Part shown: positions 31,817 through 40,122 of the stretch, one piece after another
Position numbering within the stretch: position 1 is the stretch's first letter
How the letters are laid out: each line of letters starts with the position of its first letter
Source: an uncultured Clostridium sp.
GTDB taxonomy: Bacteria; Bacillota; Clostridia; Lachnospirales; Lachnospiraceae
Direction of reading: 5' to 3'
Length of the DNA: 64,000 bases
Assembly (NCBI GenBank): GCA_946498245.1
Contig: CAMMNN010000009.1
Span: 1-64,000 of the forward strand
The notes under the pieces: model-generated
The model's database searches: none
What the model was told of the DNA's origin: nothing
The model's input: the letters and a program-made list of their open reading frames with translations, nothing else
Translations under genes and position numbers: made by a program

Positions 31817-33073
31817 ATGGCAGAACTCATAGATTTAAAAGAAGTGCAGGAACGGGTGATCCTTATAGGAGTCAGCCAGGGGGACGGAAGCGACGCAGAA
31901 AAGTCTTTGGATGAGCTGGAGGAGTTGGTAAAGACCGCCGGAGCTCAGACGGCGGGCCGGATCATCCAGAAACGGGAACAGGCCCATCCCGGCACTTATC
32001 TGGGAAAAGGTAAACTGGAAGAGGTGAAAGAGGTCCTTTGGGAGCTGGAAGCCACAGGGGTGGTCTGCGATGATGAATTGTCTCCGGCTCAGCTAAGGAA
32101 TATGGAAGAAGCTCTGTCTGTGAAAGTAATGGATCGGACTATGGTGATTCTGGATATTTTTGCGAAACGAGCCAATACCAGAGAAGGTAAGATTCAGGTT
32201 GAGTTGGCCCAACTGCGGTACCGGGCCGTGCGCCTGGTAGGAATGCGGGCTTCCCTGTCCCGTCTGGGCGGCGGTATCGGAACCAGAGGTCCGGGTGAGA
32301 AAAAACTGGAGGTGGACCGGAGACGGATTCACGACAGGATTGGCCAGCTAAAAAGGGAGCTGGAGGAGGTAAAGCGCCATCGGGAGGTGCAGAGAAGCCG
32401 AAGACAGCAGGCAGGCTGCGTGTCAGTAGCTATTGTAGGGTACACCAATGCAGGAAAATCCACTCTCTTAAATCGCCTGACAGGAGCCGGGATTTTGGCG
32501 GAGGATAAACTGTTTGCCACCCTGGATCCCACTACCAGAAATCTGGAGCTTCCCGGCGGACAGAATATCCTGGTTACAGATACCGTAGGATTTATCCGCA
32601 AACTTCCCCATCACCTCATAGACGCCTTCCGGAGTACTTTGGAGGAAGCCAGGTACTGCGATATAATCCTCCATGTGGCGGACTGCTCCAATCCTCAGCT
32701 AGAAGAGCAGATCCATGTAGTTTATGAGACGCTGAGACAGCTTGAGATAACGGGAAAGACGGTGATAACCGCTTTCAATAAAATCGACTGTCTGGAAGGT
32801 GAGACGATTTTAAGAGACATACAGGCAGATTACCAGGTAAAGATTTCCGCAAAAACAGGAACCGGTATTCCGGAATTGCTGGAGCTGCTGGAAACCATTG
32901 TACGGAGCCAGAGAGTCTATTTGGAGAAGACTTACCCTTACCGGGACGCAGGGCTGATTCAGGAGATTCGCCGCCAGGGGACGCTATTGGAAGAGGACTA
33001 CCGGGAAGACGGAATCTACGTAAGGGCCTATGTTTCAGCGGAGAGCTTTGGGCGGCTGTTTGCGGGGGAATAG
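31817..33073 (+). CDS. hflX: GTPase HflX, 418 aa
   Basis: This ribosome-associated GTPase splits stalled or stressed 70S ribosomes. The N-terminal HflX domain (AGRIIQKREQAHPGTYLGKG, about 45-64) precedes a Glu/Arg coiled linker. The G domain starts with VAIVGYTNAGKSTLLNRL (G1, about 200-217), then TLDPTTRN (G2), TDTVGFIRKLP (G3) and FNKID (G4). A C-terminal domain follows. ATG 31817 fits family N-termini (MAELIDLKEVQERVILIGV) but its GGAGGG is only two to three bases away; the ATG at 31805 is an alternative. Confidence 0.94.
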   Translation: MAELIDLKEVQERVILIGVSQGDGSDAEKSLDELEELVKTAGAQTAGRIIQKREQAHPGTYLGKGKLEEVKEVLWELEATGVVCDDELSPAQLRNMEEALSVKVMDRTMVILDIFAKRANTREGKIQVELAQLRYRAVRLVGMRASLSRLGGGIGTRGPGEKKLEVDRRRIHDRIGQLKRELEEVKRHREVQRSRRQQAGCVSVAIVGYTNAGKSTLLNRLTGAGILAEDKLFATLDPTTRNLELPGGQNILVTDTVGFIRKLPHHLIDAFRSTLEEARYCDIILHVADCSNPQLEEQIHVVYETLRQLEITGKTVITAFNKIDCLEGETILRDIQADYQVKISAKTGTGIPELLELLETIVRSQRVYLEKTYPYRDAGLIQEIRRQGTLLEEDYREDGIYVRAYVSAESFGRLFAGE

Positions 33074-33074
33074 A

Positions 33075-33326
33075 GCCGTCAAATTATTCATGTAGGGCAT
33101 CCGCCAGAATGTGGTAGAGCATACACAGCCATGCATTCATAATTTGACGGATTCCACGATATTGGCTGATTGGAGAGGTCTTTGGCCGTCAAATTATTCA
33201 TGTAGGGCATCCGCCAGAATGTGGTAGAGCATATACAGCCATGCATTCATAATTTGACGGGTTCTACGATATTAGCTAACGGGAGAGGTTTTTGGCCGTC
33301 AAATTATTCATGTAGGGCATCCGCCC
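33075..33326. repeat. tandem 110-bp palindromic repeat, 2.3 copies
   Basis: Full units are at 33075-33184 and 33185-33294 and a truncated third at 33295-33326. They differ at about eight positions. Each full unit contains a large dyad with perfect 12-base arms CCGTCAAATTAT / ATAATTTGACGG (first copy 33076-33087 and 33139-33150). The array starts two bases after hflX stops and may act as transcription terminator or RNA stem. It is not a CRISPR: units are contiguous, without spacers. Confidence 0.85.
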
Positions 33327-33413
33327 TATAGAAGAAAAAGAAGGAAGACCGTCCAGTAAGCCAGCTTCCTGTCCGGCCTTTCTCCTTTTCCTTCTGCATG
33401 GCTGACTTGAAAA

Positions 33414-33459
33414 GCACAATATTTAGGATTTGAAATATTTTAAATTCTACATATTGTGT
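33414..33459 (+). promoter_or_regulatory. tandem NrdR boxes
   Basis: Two 16-base boxes, GCACAATATTTAGGAT (33414-33429) and ATTCTACATATTGTGT (33444-33459), each match the NrdR consensus ACACWATATWTWGTGT at 13 of 16 positions. They start exactly 30 bases apart, close to the helical phasing expected for NrdR tandem sites. Box 2 overlaps the -35 of the nrdD promoter. NrdR represses ribonucleotide reductase genes when dATP is high. Confidence 0.8.
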
Positions 33460-33482
33460 TTTTCTTTTGGTTCTGCTATAAT
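33454..33482 (+). promoter_or_regulatory. nrdD promoter
   Basis: -35 TTGTGT (33454-33459), 17-base spacer, and -10 TATAAT (33477-33482) preceded by TGC (extended -10). The -35 is covered by the second NrdR box. Confidence 0.75.
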
Positions 33483-33489
33483 AGGTTGC

Positions 33490-33643
33490 GTAGCGGTTGA
33501 ATCCTGGGTTGACAAAGCCGTGCATATCCCGCGAAAGGATATGGGCGTTTTTGTGAGCCTGGGGTTTTTAGGCTGTGGGGAGCGTTTACCCCAGGTGAAA
33601 TTACACGAGAAAAATTGTTTTGGCGAAAGGAGTCATGGATAGG
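33490..33643 (+). promoter_or_regulatory. structured nrdD leader with attenuator-like hairpin
   Basis: About 150 transcribed bases precede nrdD. A stem GCC-N3-CATATCC / GGATATG-GGC (33518-33546) is followed by GTTTTTG, like a weak terminator. Downstream, AGCCT (33556) can pair with AGGCT (33570-33574), or the overlapping CCTGGGG (33558-33564) can pair with CCCCAGG (33589-33595), two mutually exclusive stems. No known riboswitch class was recognised. Confidence 0.4.
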
Positions 33644-36004
33644 ATGATTAAGGTAGTAAAACGTGACGGGGAGATTGCGGAGTTTACTCTGTCAAAGATT
33701 ACGGAGGCCATTAAAAAAGCTTTTAAGGCCACGAAGAAGGAGTACAACAACGAAATTCTGGAACTGCTTTCCCTCCGGGTGACTGCTGACTTTCAGTCTA
33801 AAATGAAAGACGGCACCATCAGCGTGGAGGAGATTCAGGACAGCGTGGAGCACGTTTTGGAGCAGACGGGATATACGGAAGTAGCAAAGGCTTATATTCT
33901 GTACCGTAAGCAGCGGGAAAAAATCCGCAATATGAAAAATACCATTCTGGATTACAAGGACGTAGTAAACAGTTACGTAAAGGTAGAGGATTGGCGAGTA
34001 AAGGAAAACTCTACTGTAACCTATTCCGTAGGCGGCTTGATTTTAAGCAACTCCGGAGCGATTACTGCCAATTACTGGCTGTCTGAGATTTACGATCAGG
34101 AGATTGCCAACGCTCACCGGAATGCGGACATCCATCTCCACGACCTTTCGATGCTGACAGGCTACTGCGCAGGCTGGTCTTTAAAACAGCTTCTGGTAGA
34201 AGGTCTGGGCGGCATTACCGGCAAGATTACATCCTCTCCGGCAAAGCATCTGTCTGTACTGTGCAATCAGATGGTAAACTTTTTGGGAATTATGCAGAAT
34301 GAATGGGCCGGCGCCCAGGCGTTCTCTTCCTTTGATACCTATCTGGCGCCCTTTGTAAAGGCGGACAATCTGACTTATCCGGAAGTTAAGAAGTGTATCG
34401 AGTCCTTTATTTACGGCGTAAATACGCCCAGCCGCTGGGGAACGCAGGCTCCCTTCTCCAACATTACCTTAGACTGGACTGTGCCGGACGATATGGCGGA
34501 GATGAATGCCATTGTAGGCGGAAAGGAAATGGATTTTAAGTACAAAGACTGCAAGAAGGAAATGGACATGGTCAATAAGGCCTTTATTGAAACCATGATT
34601 GAAGGCGACGCCAATGGACGGGGCTTCCAGTATCCCATTCCGACCTACTCCATCACCAGCGATTTCGACTGGTCAGATACGGAAAATAACCGTCTGCTGT
34701 TTGAAATGACAGCTAAGTACGGCACACCCTATTTTTCCAATTACATTAACAGCGATATGAAGCCCAGCGACGTCCGCAGTATGTGCTGCCGCCTGCGTCT
34801 GGATCTTCGGGAGCTGAGAAAGAAGACAGGCGGATTCTTTGGTTCCGGCGAGAGCACGGGATCCATTGGCGTTGTAACCATCAATATGCCCAGACTGGCT
34901 TATCTGGCAAAGGATGAAGAGGACTTCTACCGCCGTCTGGATCACATGATGGACGTTTCCGCCCGCTCTTTAAAGACCAAGAGAGAGGTTATTACCAAGC
35001 TGCTGGACAACGGCCTCTATCCTTACACCAAACGGTACCTGGGAACCTTTGAGAATCATTTTTCCACTATCGGTCTGGTGGGAATGAACGAAGCCGGCCT
35101 TAATGCAAAGTGGCTGGGAAAAGATATGACCCATCCGGAAACCCAGAAGTTCAGCAAAGACGTTTTAAACCACATGAGGGAAAGACTGAAAGATTACCAG
35201 GAAATGTACGGGGATCTCTACAACCTGGAAGCGACTCCGGCGGAGTCCACCAGCTACCGTCTGGCAAAGCACGACAAGAAGCGTTTCCCGGACATCAAGA
35301 CGGCCAACGGCGACTGCGGAACGCCTTACTACACCAACAGCTCCCATCTGCCCGTAGGCTATACCTCAGATGTATTTGACGCTTTGGACGTACAGGACGA
35401 ACTGCAGACCCTTTATACATCCGGTACGGTATTCCACGCCTTCCTGGGAGAGAAGCTTCCGGACTGGAAGGCTGCGGCGAAACTGGTTCGTACCATTGCG
35501 GAAAATTACCGCCTGCCCTATTACAGTATTTCACCCACCTACTCCATCTGCAAGGATCACGGTTACTTATCCGGCGAGCACTTTAGCTGTCCGGTCTGCG
35601 GCAAAGAGGCCGAGGTTTACAGCCGTATTACCGGTTACTACCGCCCTGTAAAGAACTGGAATGAAGGAAAATTAGAGGAATACAAAGCGCGTAAGACCTA
35701 TGATCCCTTCCACTCCAAGATTAAAAAGAGCCACAGCATTGTCCAGGTATCGGAAGAGAAGACGGAAACTCCGGAGGGCAACGCCGTTTACCTCTTTACC
35801 ACAAAGACCTGCCCCAACTGCAAGGCAGCCAAAGAGTTTTTAAAGGACATGGATTATAAGGTCATTGACGCGGAGGAAAATCCGGAGATGTCTGACCGGT
35901 ACGGCATTATGCAGGCTCCTACTCTGGTAATGGTCAGAGACGGAAAGGTAGAAAAGTACGTAAACGCCTCCAATATCAGAAAGTTTGCAGAAAACAACCA
36001 GTAA
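33644..36004 (+). CDS. nrdD: anaerobic ribonucleoside-triphosphate reductase with C-terminal redoxin, 786 aa
   Basis: This glycyl-radical class III enzyme makes dNTPs under anoxia. An N-terminal ATP cone (about 1-95: VVKRDGEIAEFTLSKITEAI) senses dATP/ATP. The catalytic barrel contains the NADIHLHDL and PSRWGTQAPFSNITLDW regions. A Cys pair in SCPVCGKEA (about 648-656) belongs to the zinc site, and RITGYYRPVKNWN (about 661-673) carries the radical glycine. Residues about 705-786 are a fused glutaredoxin/NrdH-like domain with a CPNC motif (about 723-726) and the cis-Pro loop QAPTLVMV. I chose ATG 33644 from family N-termini; ATG 33635 is also possible. The activase gene nrdG is not adjacent. 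Confidence 0.95.
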   Translation: MIKVVKRDGEIAEFTLSKITEAIKKAFKATKKEYNNEILELLSLRVTADFQSKMKDGTISVEEIQDSVEHVLEQTGYTEVAKAYILYRKQREKIRNMKNTILDYKDVVNSYVKVEDWRVKENSTVTYSVGGLILSNSGAITANYWLSEIYDQEIANAHRNADIHLHDLSMLTGYCAGWSLKQLLVEGLGGITGKITSSPAKHLSVLCNQMVNFLGIMQNEWAGAQAFSSFDTYLAPFVKADNLTYPEVKKCIESFIYGVNTPSRWGTQAPFSNITLDWTVPDDMAEMNAIVGGKEMDFKYKDCKKEMDMVNKAFIETMIEGDANGRGFQYPIPTYSITSDFDWSDTENNRLLFEMTAKYGTPYFSNYINSDMKPSDVRSMCCRLRLDLRELRKKTGGFFGSGESTGSIGVVTINMPRLAYLAKDEEDFYRRLDHMMDVSARSLKTKREVITKLLDNGLYPYTKRYLGTFENHFSTIGLVGMNEAGLNAKWLGKDMTHPETQKFSKDVLNHMRERLKDYQEMYGDLYNLEATPAESTSYRLAKHDKKRFPDIKTANGDCGTPYYTNSSHLPVGYTSDVFDALDVQDELQTLYTSGTVFHAFLGEKLPDWKAAAKLVRTIAENYRLPYYSISPTYSICKDHGYLSGEHFSCPVCGKEAEVYSRITGYYRPVKNWNEGKLEEYKARKTYDPFHSKIKKSHSIVQVSEEKTETPEGNAVYLFTTKTCPNCKAAKEFLKDMDYKVIDAEENPEMSDRYGIMQAPTLVMVRDGKVEKYVNASNIRKFAENNQ

Positions 36005-36085
36005 CCCCTTTTTTTGTGCTGACTGCTGAAAATAGGTAAAAAATTCCATAGAATTTCTGCTATTTGATGAAAAATAAAATTTTCA

Positions 36086-36114
36086 TTGACATTGGAGAAA
36101 GGCAGCACTATAAT
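36086..36114 (+). promoter_or_regulatory. consensus sigma-A promoter of amtB-PII
   Basis: TTGACA (36086-36091) and TATAAT (36109-36114) match consensus in full with a 17-base spacer. Confidence 0.85.
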
Positions 36115-36125
36115 TAGACCCATCA

Positions 36126-36160
36126 AAAGCACTGGCGCTTTAACGACGCCGGTGCTTTTT
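36126..36160 (+). terminator. attenuator-like hairpin in the amtB leader
   Basis: The stem GCACTGGCG / CGCCGGTGC (one G:T pair) and five T lie about 10 bases after the expected transcription start and 110 bases before the gene. Its position suggests transcription attenuation. ANTAR-type antitermination is known for clostridial nitrogen genes, but I cannot show its two-hairpin target here. Confidence 0.6.
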
Positions 36161-36269
36161 CGATTTATGGGAAACTCTTGTTTTCGATAAATCAAATCCC
36201 TCCGGAGGGGATAGATAGAATGTGCGCACTTCTGAACTTCAAAAAGGAATGGAAGAGGAGGAAGGAAGT

Positions 36270-38000
36270 ATGTATTCAGCGACAGACGTGATTTGGGTTC
36301 TTGTAGGTACAGTTCTTATTTTCTTTATGCAGGCGGGTTTTGCCCTCTGTGAAGCGGGCCTTACCAGAGCAAAAAACACGGGAAATATTCTGATGAAAAA
36401 CATGATGGATTTTTGTATCGGAACTCCGTGCTACTGGCTCATAGGCTTTGGCCTGATGTTTGCCGGAGGAGGCGCTTTAATCGGAGGCTTTGATCCCCTG
36501 ATTCGGGGAAGCTACGATTTCGGTACGCTGCCTACCTGGTGCTACGCGATTTTCCAGACAGTTTTTTGCGCCACAGCCGCCACAATCGTGTCCGGCTCCA
36601 TGGCGGAAAGAACGAATTTTAAAGCCTATTGTGTCTATAGTGCGGCTATCAGTTTAGTGGTTTATCCCATTTCCGGACATTGGATCTGGGGCGGAGGCTG
36701 GCTCTCCTGGTTAGGTTTCCACGATTTTGCAGGTTCCACCTGCGTCCACATGGTAGGCGGCGTGACAGCCTGTCTGGGGGCGGCTCTTCTGGGACCCAGA
36801 ATCGGCAAGTATGACAGAGACGGAAAGCCGCGGGCGATTCCCGGCCACAATATGACGGCAATGGCCCTGGGCGTGTTTATTCTCTGGTTCTGCTGGTTCG
36901 GCTTTAACGGCGGTTCTACGGCGGCAATGAGTTCAGATGACGATATGGTTCTGGCCTCTCTGGTAATGTTTAACACAAACCTGGCGGCAGCAGTTGCCAC
37001 TCTGGTAGCCATGATATTTACCTGGATCCGTTACGGCAAGCCCGATGTATCCATGACCTTTAACGCGGCCCTGGCAGGACTGGTGGCAATCACAGCTCCC
37101 TGCGACTGCGTAACGCCTGTAGGAGCCTTCTTTATCGGACTGGTGGCAGGCATTTTGGTAGTCTTCTCCGTAGAGTTTTTCGATAAAATTGCAAAAATCG
37201 ACGATCCCGTAGGCGCGGTGTCCGTCCATATGGTAAATGGAATCTGGGGAACCATTGCGGTAGGACTCTTCAGCGACGGCGGCAACGGTGTAGGAAAAGG
37301 CCTTTTTTACGGCGGAGGCTTCAGGCAGTTGGGCGTTCAGGCCCTTGGATTTGTCACAGTAGCCGCTTATGTACTGGTAGTGATGTTTATTATCTTTAAG
37401 CTTATTGATAAAACCATTGGCCTGCGGGTACCGGCGGAAGTGGAAATAGACGGTCTGGATTCCCATGAACACGGTCTGGTATCGGCTTATTCCGGCTTTG
37501 CCATTACAGATATGACCAATGCCGATATGGATATAAACGAAAATACGGATCTTGGAGAGAGCGATGCAGACAAAGCGACCCAGCGTCAGATGGATGCCGC
37601 TGTAAAGGTAGTGGAGAGTCCGGCGCCGGAAGGCATTTTCAATACGGGAATGAATAAAGTAAGCATTATATGCAGGCTCGCCAAATTCGACGCCTTAAAG
37701 ACAGCCCTTAACAATCTGGGGGTAACGGGCATTACGGTGACTCAGGTTATGGGCTGCGGCATTGAAAAGGGAGCCGGAGAAAAATACAGGGGCGTTGAAG
37801 TGGATATGAACCTGCTGCCAAAAGTAAAGGTAGAAGTAGTGGTCAGCAAGATCCCCGTAGACGCAGTCATTGCAACGGCAAAGAAAACCCTGTATACAGG
37901 CCATATTGGAGATGGAAAGATATTTGTCTACCCTGTGGCCAGAGTGGTCAAGGTACGGACCGGCGAAGAAAATTACCAGGCTCTTCAGGATGTAGAGTAG
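36270..38000 (+). CDS. amtB: ammonium transporter fused to a PII signalling domain, 576 aa
   Basis: The N-terminal part (about 1-400) is an Amt channel of eleven helices: MQAGFALCEAGLTRAKN, GSMAERTNFKAY, HWIWGGGWL and the twin-His region (VHMVGG and VSVHMVNGIWGT). After a 65-residue acidic linker, residues about 470-576 form a PII (GlnB/GlnK) domain: NKVSIICRLAKFDALKTAL, the T-loop GEKYRGVEVD with the Tyr that is uridylylated in some species, and the B-loop GHIGDGKIFVYPVARVVKV. PII would gate ammonium uptake in response to 2-oxoglutarate/ATP/ADP. The ATG at 36270 follows GAGGAGGAAGG. No separate glnK is adjacent. Confidence 0.95.
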   Translation: MYSATDVIWVLVGTVLIFFMQAGFALCEAGLTRAKNTGNILMKNMMDFCIGTPCYWLIGFGLMFAGGGALIGGFDPLIRGSYDFGTLPTWCYAIFQTVFCATAATIVSGSMAERTNFKAYCVYSAAISLVVYPISGHWIWGGGWLSWLGFHDFAGSTCVHMVGGVTACLGAALLGPRIGKYDRDGKPRAIPGHNMTAMALGVFILWFCWFGFNGGSTAAMSSDDDMVLASLVMFNTNLAAAVATLVAMIFTWIRYGKPDVSMTFNAALAGLVAITAPCDCVTPVGAFFIGLVAGILVVFSVEFFDKIAKIDDPVGAVSVHMVNGIWGTIAVGLFSDGGNGVGKGLFYGGGFRQLGVQALGFVTVAAYVLVVMFIIFKLIDKTIGLRVPAEVEIDGLDSHEHGLVSAYSGFAITDMTNADMDINENTDLGESDADKATQRQMDAAVKVVESPAPEGIFNTGMNKVSIICRLAKFDALKTALNNLGVTGITVTQVMGCGIEKGAGEKYRGVEVDMNLLPKVKVEVVVSKIPVDAVIATAKKTLYTGHIGDGKIFVYPVARVVKVRTGEENYQALQDVE

Positions 38001-38031
38001 GGATAAAAATAAATAGTGAAGGACTTATAAA

Positions 38032-38075
38032 AATCAGGAAGCCGCCTCATTTCAGAGGCAGCTTCCTGATTTTGC
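38032..38075. terminator. bidirectional terminator between amtB-PII and MATE gene
   Basis: The stem AATCAGGAAGC-GCCTC / GAGGC-GCTTCCTGATT has T tracts on both strands. It overlaps the last codons of the convergent MATE gene. Confidence 0.75.
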
Positions 38076-39417
38076 TGAACCAACGGAAATAGACTAAAAA
38101 GAGAATAGAGGTAATGGTCCAGGTGAGGGGATAGCTGAAACAGATGGTTTTAATATCCGGATAGAGGGGAACGGCAATAAATATCCAGACCACTCTCAGA
38201 AGGCATACGCCCAAAGCCGTCATAACCATGGGGATCCAACAGTCGCCGATGCCCCGCAGTGCGCCGGACAGGATTTCAATGCATACGTAAGTGACAAAGG
38301 TAGGAACCAGAAAACGCAGGATCTCCATGCCTTTGTCAATGACAGCCCCGTCGGTAGTAAAGAGAAGGTAGATATAGCTGCCAAAGAAATAGAGGATAAG
38401 GCTTAAAAATACCGTGGAAACCATACTGATGGCAAGACAGACCCGAATCCCTTTATAAACCCGGGCGGTCTTGCCGGCTCCGTAATTTTGCCCCACAAAG
38501 GTGGTGGCGGAAATGCCAAAGGCGTTGATAATCATCCAGTAGATGCTGTCGATTTTTCCGTAGGCAGTCCAGGCGGCAATAACGTCAGTACCCAGAGAAT
38601 TGACGCTGATCTGGATAATAATGTTGGAAGAGGAATACATAACCGACTGAAGGCCTGCGGGAAGCCCGATCTGGATAATTCTTAAAAGCATATGGGGATG
38701 GATGCGCAGGGATTTGAGGGAAAGGCGGTACATATCCGGAGTTCTCATAAGGACTGCCGCCACCAGGATGGCGGAAACAACCTGAGAGGCAATGGTTGCC
38801 AGGGCAGCTCCGGCAACGCCCATGGAAAAGCCCACAACCAGGACAATATCCAGGACGATATTGGTAAAGCAGCTTGCAATTAAAAAGTACAGGGGGCGTT
38901 TGGAATCGCCGATGGCCCGGAGTATACCGGCCCCCATATTGTAAAGAAGATTGGCTGTCAGCCCCGCAAAGTAGATTCTAAGATACAGGACAGAATCCGG
39001 AAGGATGGCTTCCGGCGTATCCATAGCCCGCAATGCGGCCGGGGCAAAGAGGATGCCGGCAGCCGTAAGGATCACTCCTCCTATAAGAGAGAAGGCCACG
39101 GAAGTGTGGACGGCTTCTTCCACCCGTTTGCCGCGTCCGGCCCCGTAAAACTGGGAAATAATGACGGTAGATCCAGAGGAGAGGCCTACAAAAAAGCCTA
39201 CAATCAGATTAATGATAGTAGCAGTGGATCCGCCCACGGCAGCCAGACCTTCTTTGCCTACAAAGCGTCCCACAATTACGGCGTCCGCCGTATTGTAGAG
39301 CTGCTGGAAAAAGGTTCCGAATAAAATAGGAAAGAAAAAGAGAAGGAGCTGTTTCCAGATCACTCCCTCGGTAATGGGATTTCCCCCTGCCTTTTTAACT
39401 GCGATGCTCTTTTCCAT
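38047..39417 (-). CDS. MATE-family efflux transporter, 456 aa
   Basis: This polytopic multidrug/toxin exporter has the standard twelve-helix, two-lobe layout. The first lobe begins WKQLLLFFFPILFGTFFQQL and has NTADAVIVGRFVGKEGLAAVG (about 46-66); the second lobe has IGLPAGLQSVMYSSSNIIIQ and TFVGQNYGAGKTARVYKGI (about 310-328). Members exchange sodium or protons for cationic compounds. It is a lone gene on the minus strand, with TCCTCC (RBS complement) just before the ATG at 39417. Substrate unknown. A second, distinct MATE gene lies at 50906. Confidence 0.9.
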   Translation of the reverse strand: MEKSIAVKKAGGNPITEGVIWKQLLLFFFPILFGTFFQQLYNTADAVIVGRFVGKEGLAAVGGSTATIINLIVGFFVGLSSGSTVIISQFYGAGRGKRVEEAVHTSVAFSLIGGVILTAAGILFAPAALRAMDTPEAILPDSVLYLRIYFAGLTANLLYNMGAGILRAIGDSKRPLYFLIASCFTNIVLDIVLVVGFSMGVAGAALATIASQVVSAILVAAVLMRTPDMYRLSLKSLRIHPHMLLRIIQIGLPAGLQSVMYSSSNIIIQISVNSLGTDVIAAWTAYGKIDSIYWMIINAFGISATTFVGQNYGAGKTARVYKGIRVCLAISMVSTVFLSLILYFFGSYIYLLFTTDGAVIDKGMEILRFLVPTFVTYVCIEILSGALRGIGDCWIPMVMTALGVCLLRVVWIFIAVPLYPDIKTICFSYPLTWTITSILFLVYFRWFSKIRKLPLK

Positions 39418-39545
39418 GACAGTAATTTCCTCCTGTGTATGCCGTTATAATCTGCTAAGGCTTAATTACCAATTATACACATTTTTGAGAAAAAGAAAAG
39501 AGGAAAAAAGCGGGCTTTGCAGCACACGCCAAAGAGCAGCGGCGG

Positions 39546-40010
39546 TCAATCCGCCGCCGCTTTAGACAGGGCTCTTTCAATGGCGTTTAAAAGAACCTGG
39601 GACGTATACCGGGAACCGGATTCATAAGTAATTCCTTCTAAAGACTGGCTGGCAATGATCTGCTCCGCCAGATTGTCCATAGAGGGCTGTATAAGGGGAT
39701 ACATAGTGGCGATGGATTCATCCAGGGGAACCAGGGAGATAGAAGTAATTTCACTGGCATTTACGGCGACTTCCACGTTAACTGTCTGATTTCCCAGGGA
39801 AATGGAGGCGGAATAAACGCCGGGTATGTAGGATGTCTGAAGGCTTTGCTCATGGACGGCTCCGCCGGAGTCAGGGGCGGCTGAATCCGATTTTCTGGCG
39901 CGAAGCATAAAAAGAAACAGGGCAATGAGCAGGAGAGCAAGCCCCGCAAAGATGGCCGTATAGATGATTTCCTTCATGCGAAGCACCACGATTTTTGTTC
40001 TTGAGCTCAT
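39546..40010 (-). CDS. membrane-anchored FMN-binding-like protein, 154 aa
   Basis: An N-terminal transmembrane helix (YTAIFAGLALLLIALFLFML, about 16-35) is followed by a short linker and a domain resembling the FMN-bind family (about 60-150: YIPGVYSASISLGNQTVNVE, and the C-terminal YTSQVLLNAIERALSKA). In RnfG/NqrC relatives a C-terminal S(T)GAT motif carries covalent FMN; here the corresponding region reads SGSRYTSQ, so flavinylation is uncertain. The ATG at 40010 has GGGAGG upstream. It faces addB divergently. Role unknown; redox or envelope function is possible. Confidence 0.6.
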   Translation of the reverse strand: MSSRTKIVVLRMKEIIYTAIFAGLALLLIALFLFMLRARKSDSAAPDSGGAVHEQSLQTSYIPGVYSASISLGNQTVNVEVAVNASEITSISLVPLDESIATMYPLIQPSMDNLAEQIIASQSLEGITYESGSRYTSQVLLNAIERALSKAAAD

Positions 40011-40042
40011 AAAGAACCTCCCAAAGAGTTTACTATAATCTA

Positions 40043-40071
40043 TTAATTTTACATGGGTTTTATGCTATAAT
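40043..40071 (+). promoter_or_regulatory. promoter of addBA
   Basis: -10 TATAAT (40066-40071) is preceded by TGC (extended -10); a weak -35 TTAATT (40043-40048) lies at 17-base spacing. Confidence 0.55.
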
Positions 40072-40122
40072 AGGAAGACTGGAACGGATTTTTGCATTGT
40101 GAAGGAAGTTAGGAGAGACGAC

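Noticed and set aside
33075..33326. Possible CRISPR array
   Set aside because: The units are contiguous 110-bp copies with internal dyads and no unique spacers; no cas genes are near.
33430..33642. Small plus-strand frame in the nrdD leader
   Set aside because: It begins upstream of and runs through the NrdR box and promoter, lacks a ribosome binding site and has no protein-like pattern.
40099..40122. GTG start for addB eight codons upstream
   Set aside because: AGGAG lies inside that extension at the right distance from ATG 40123, and the Walker A then falls at its normal place.
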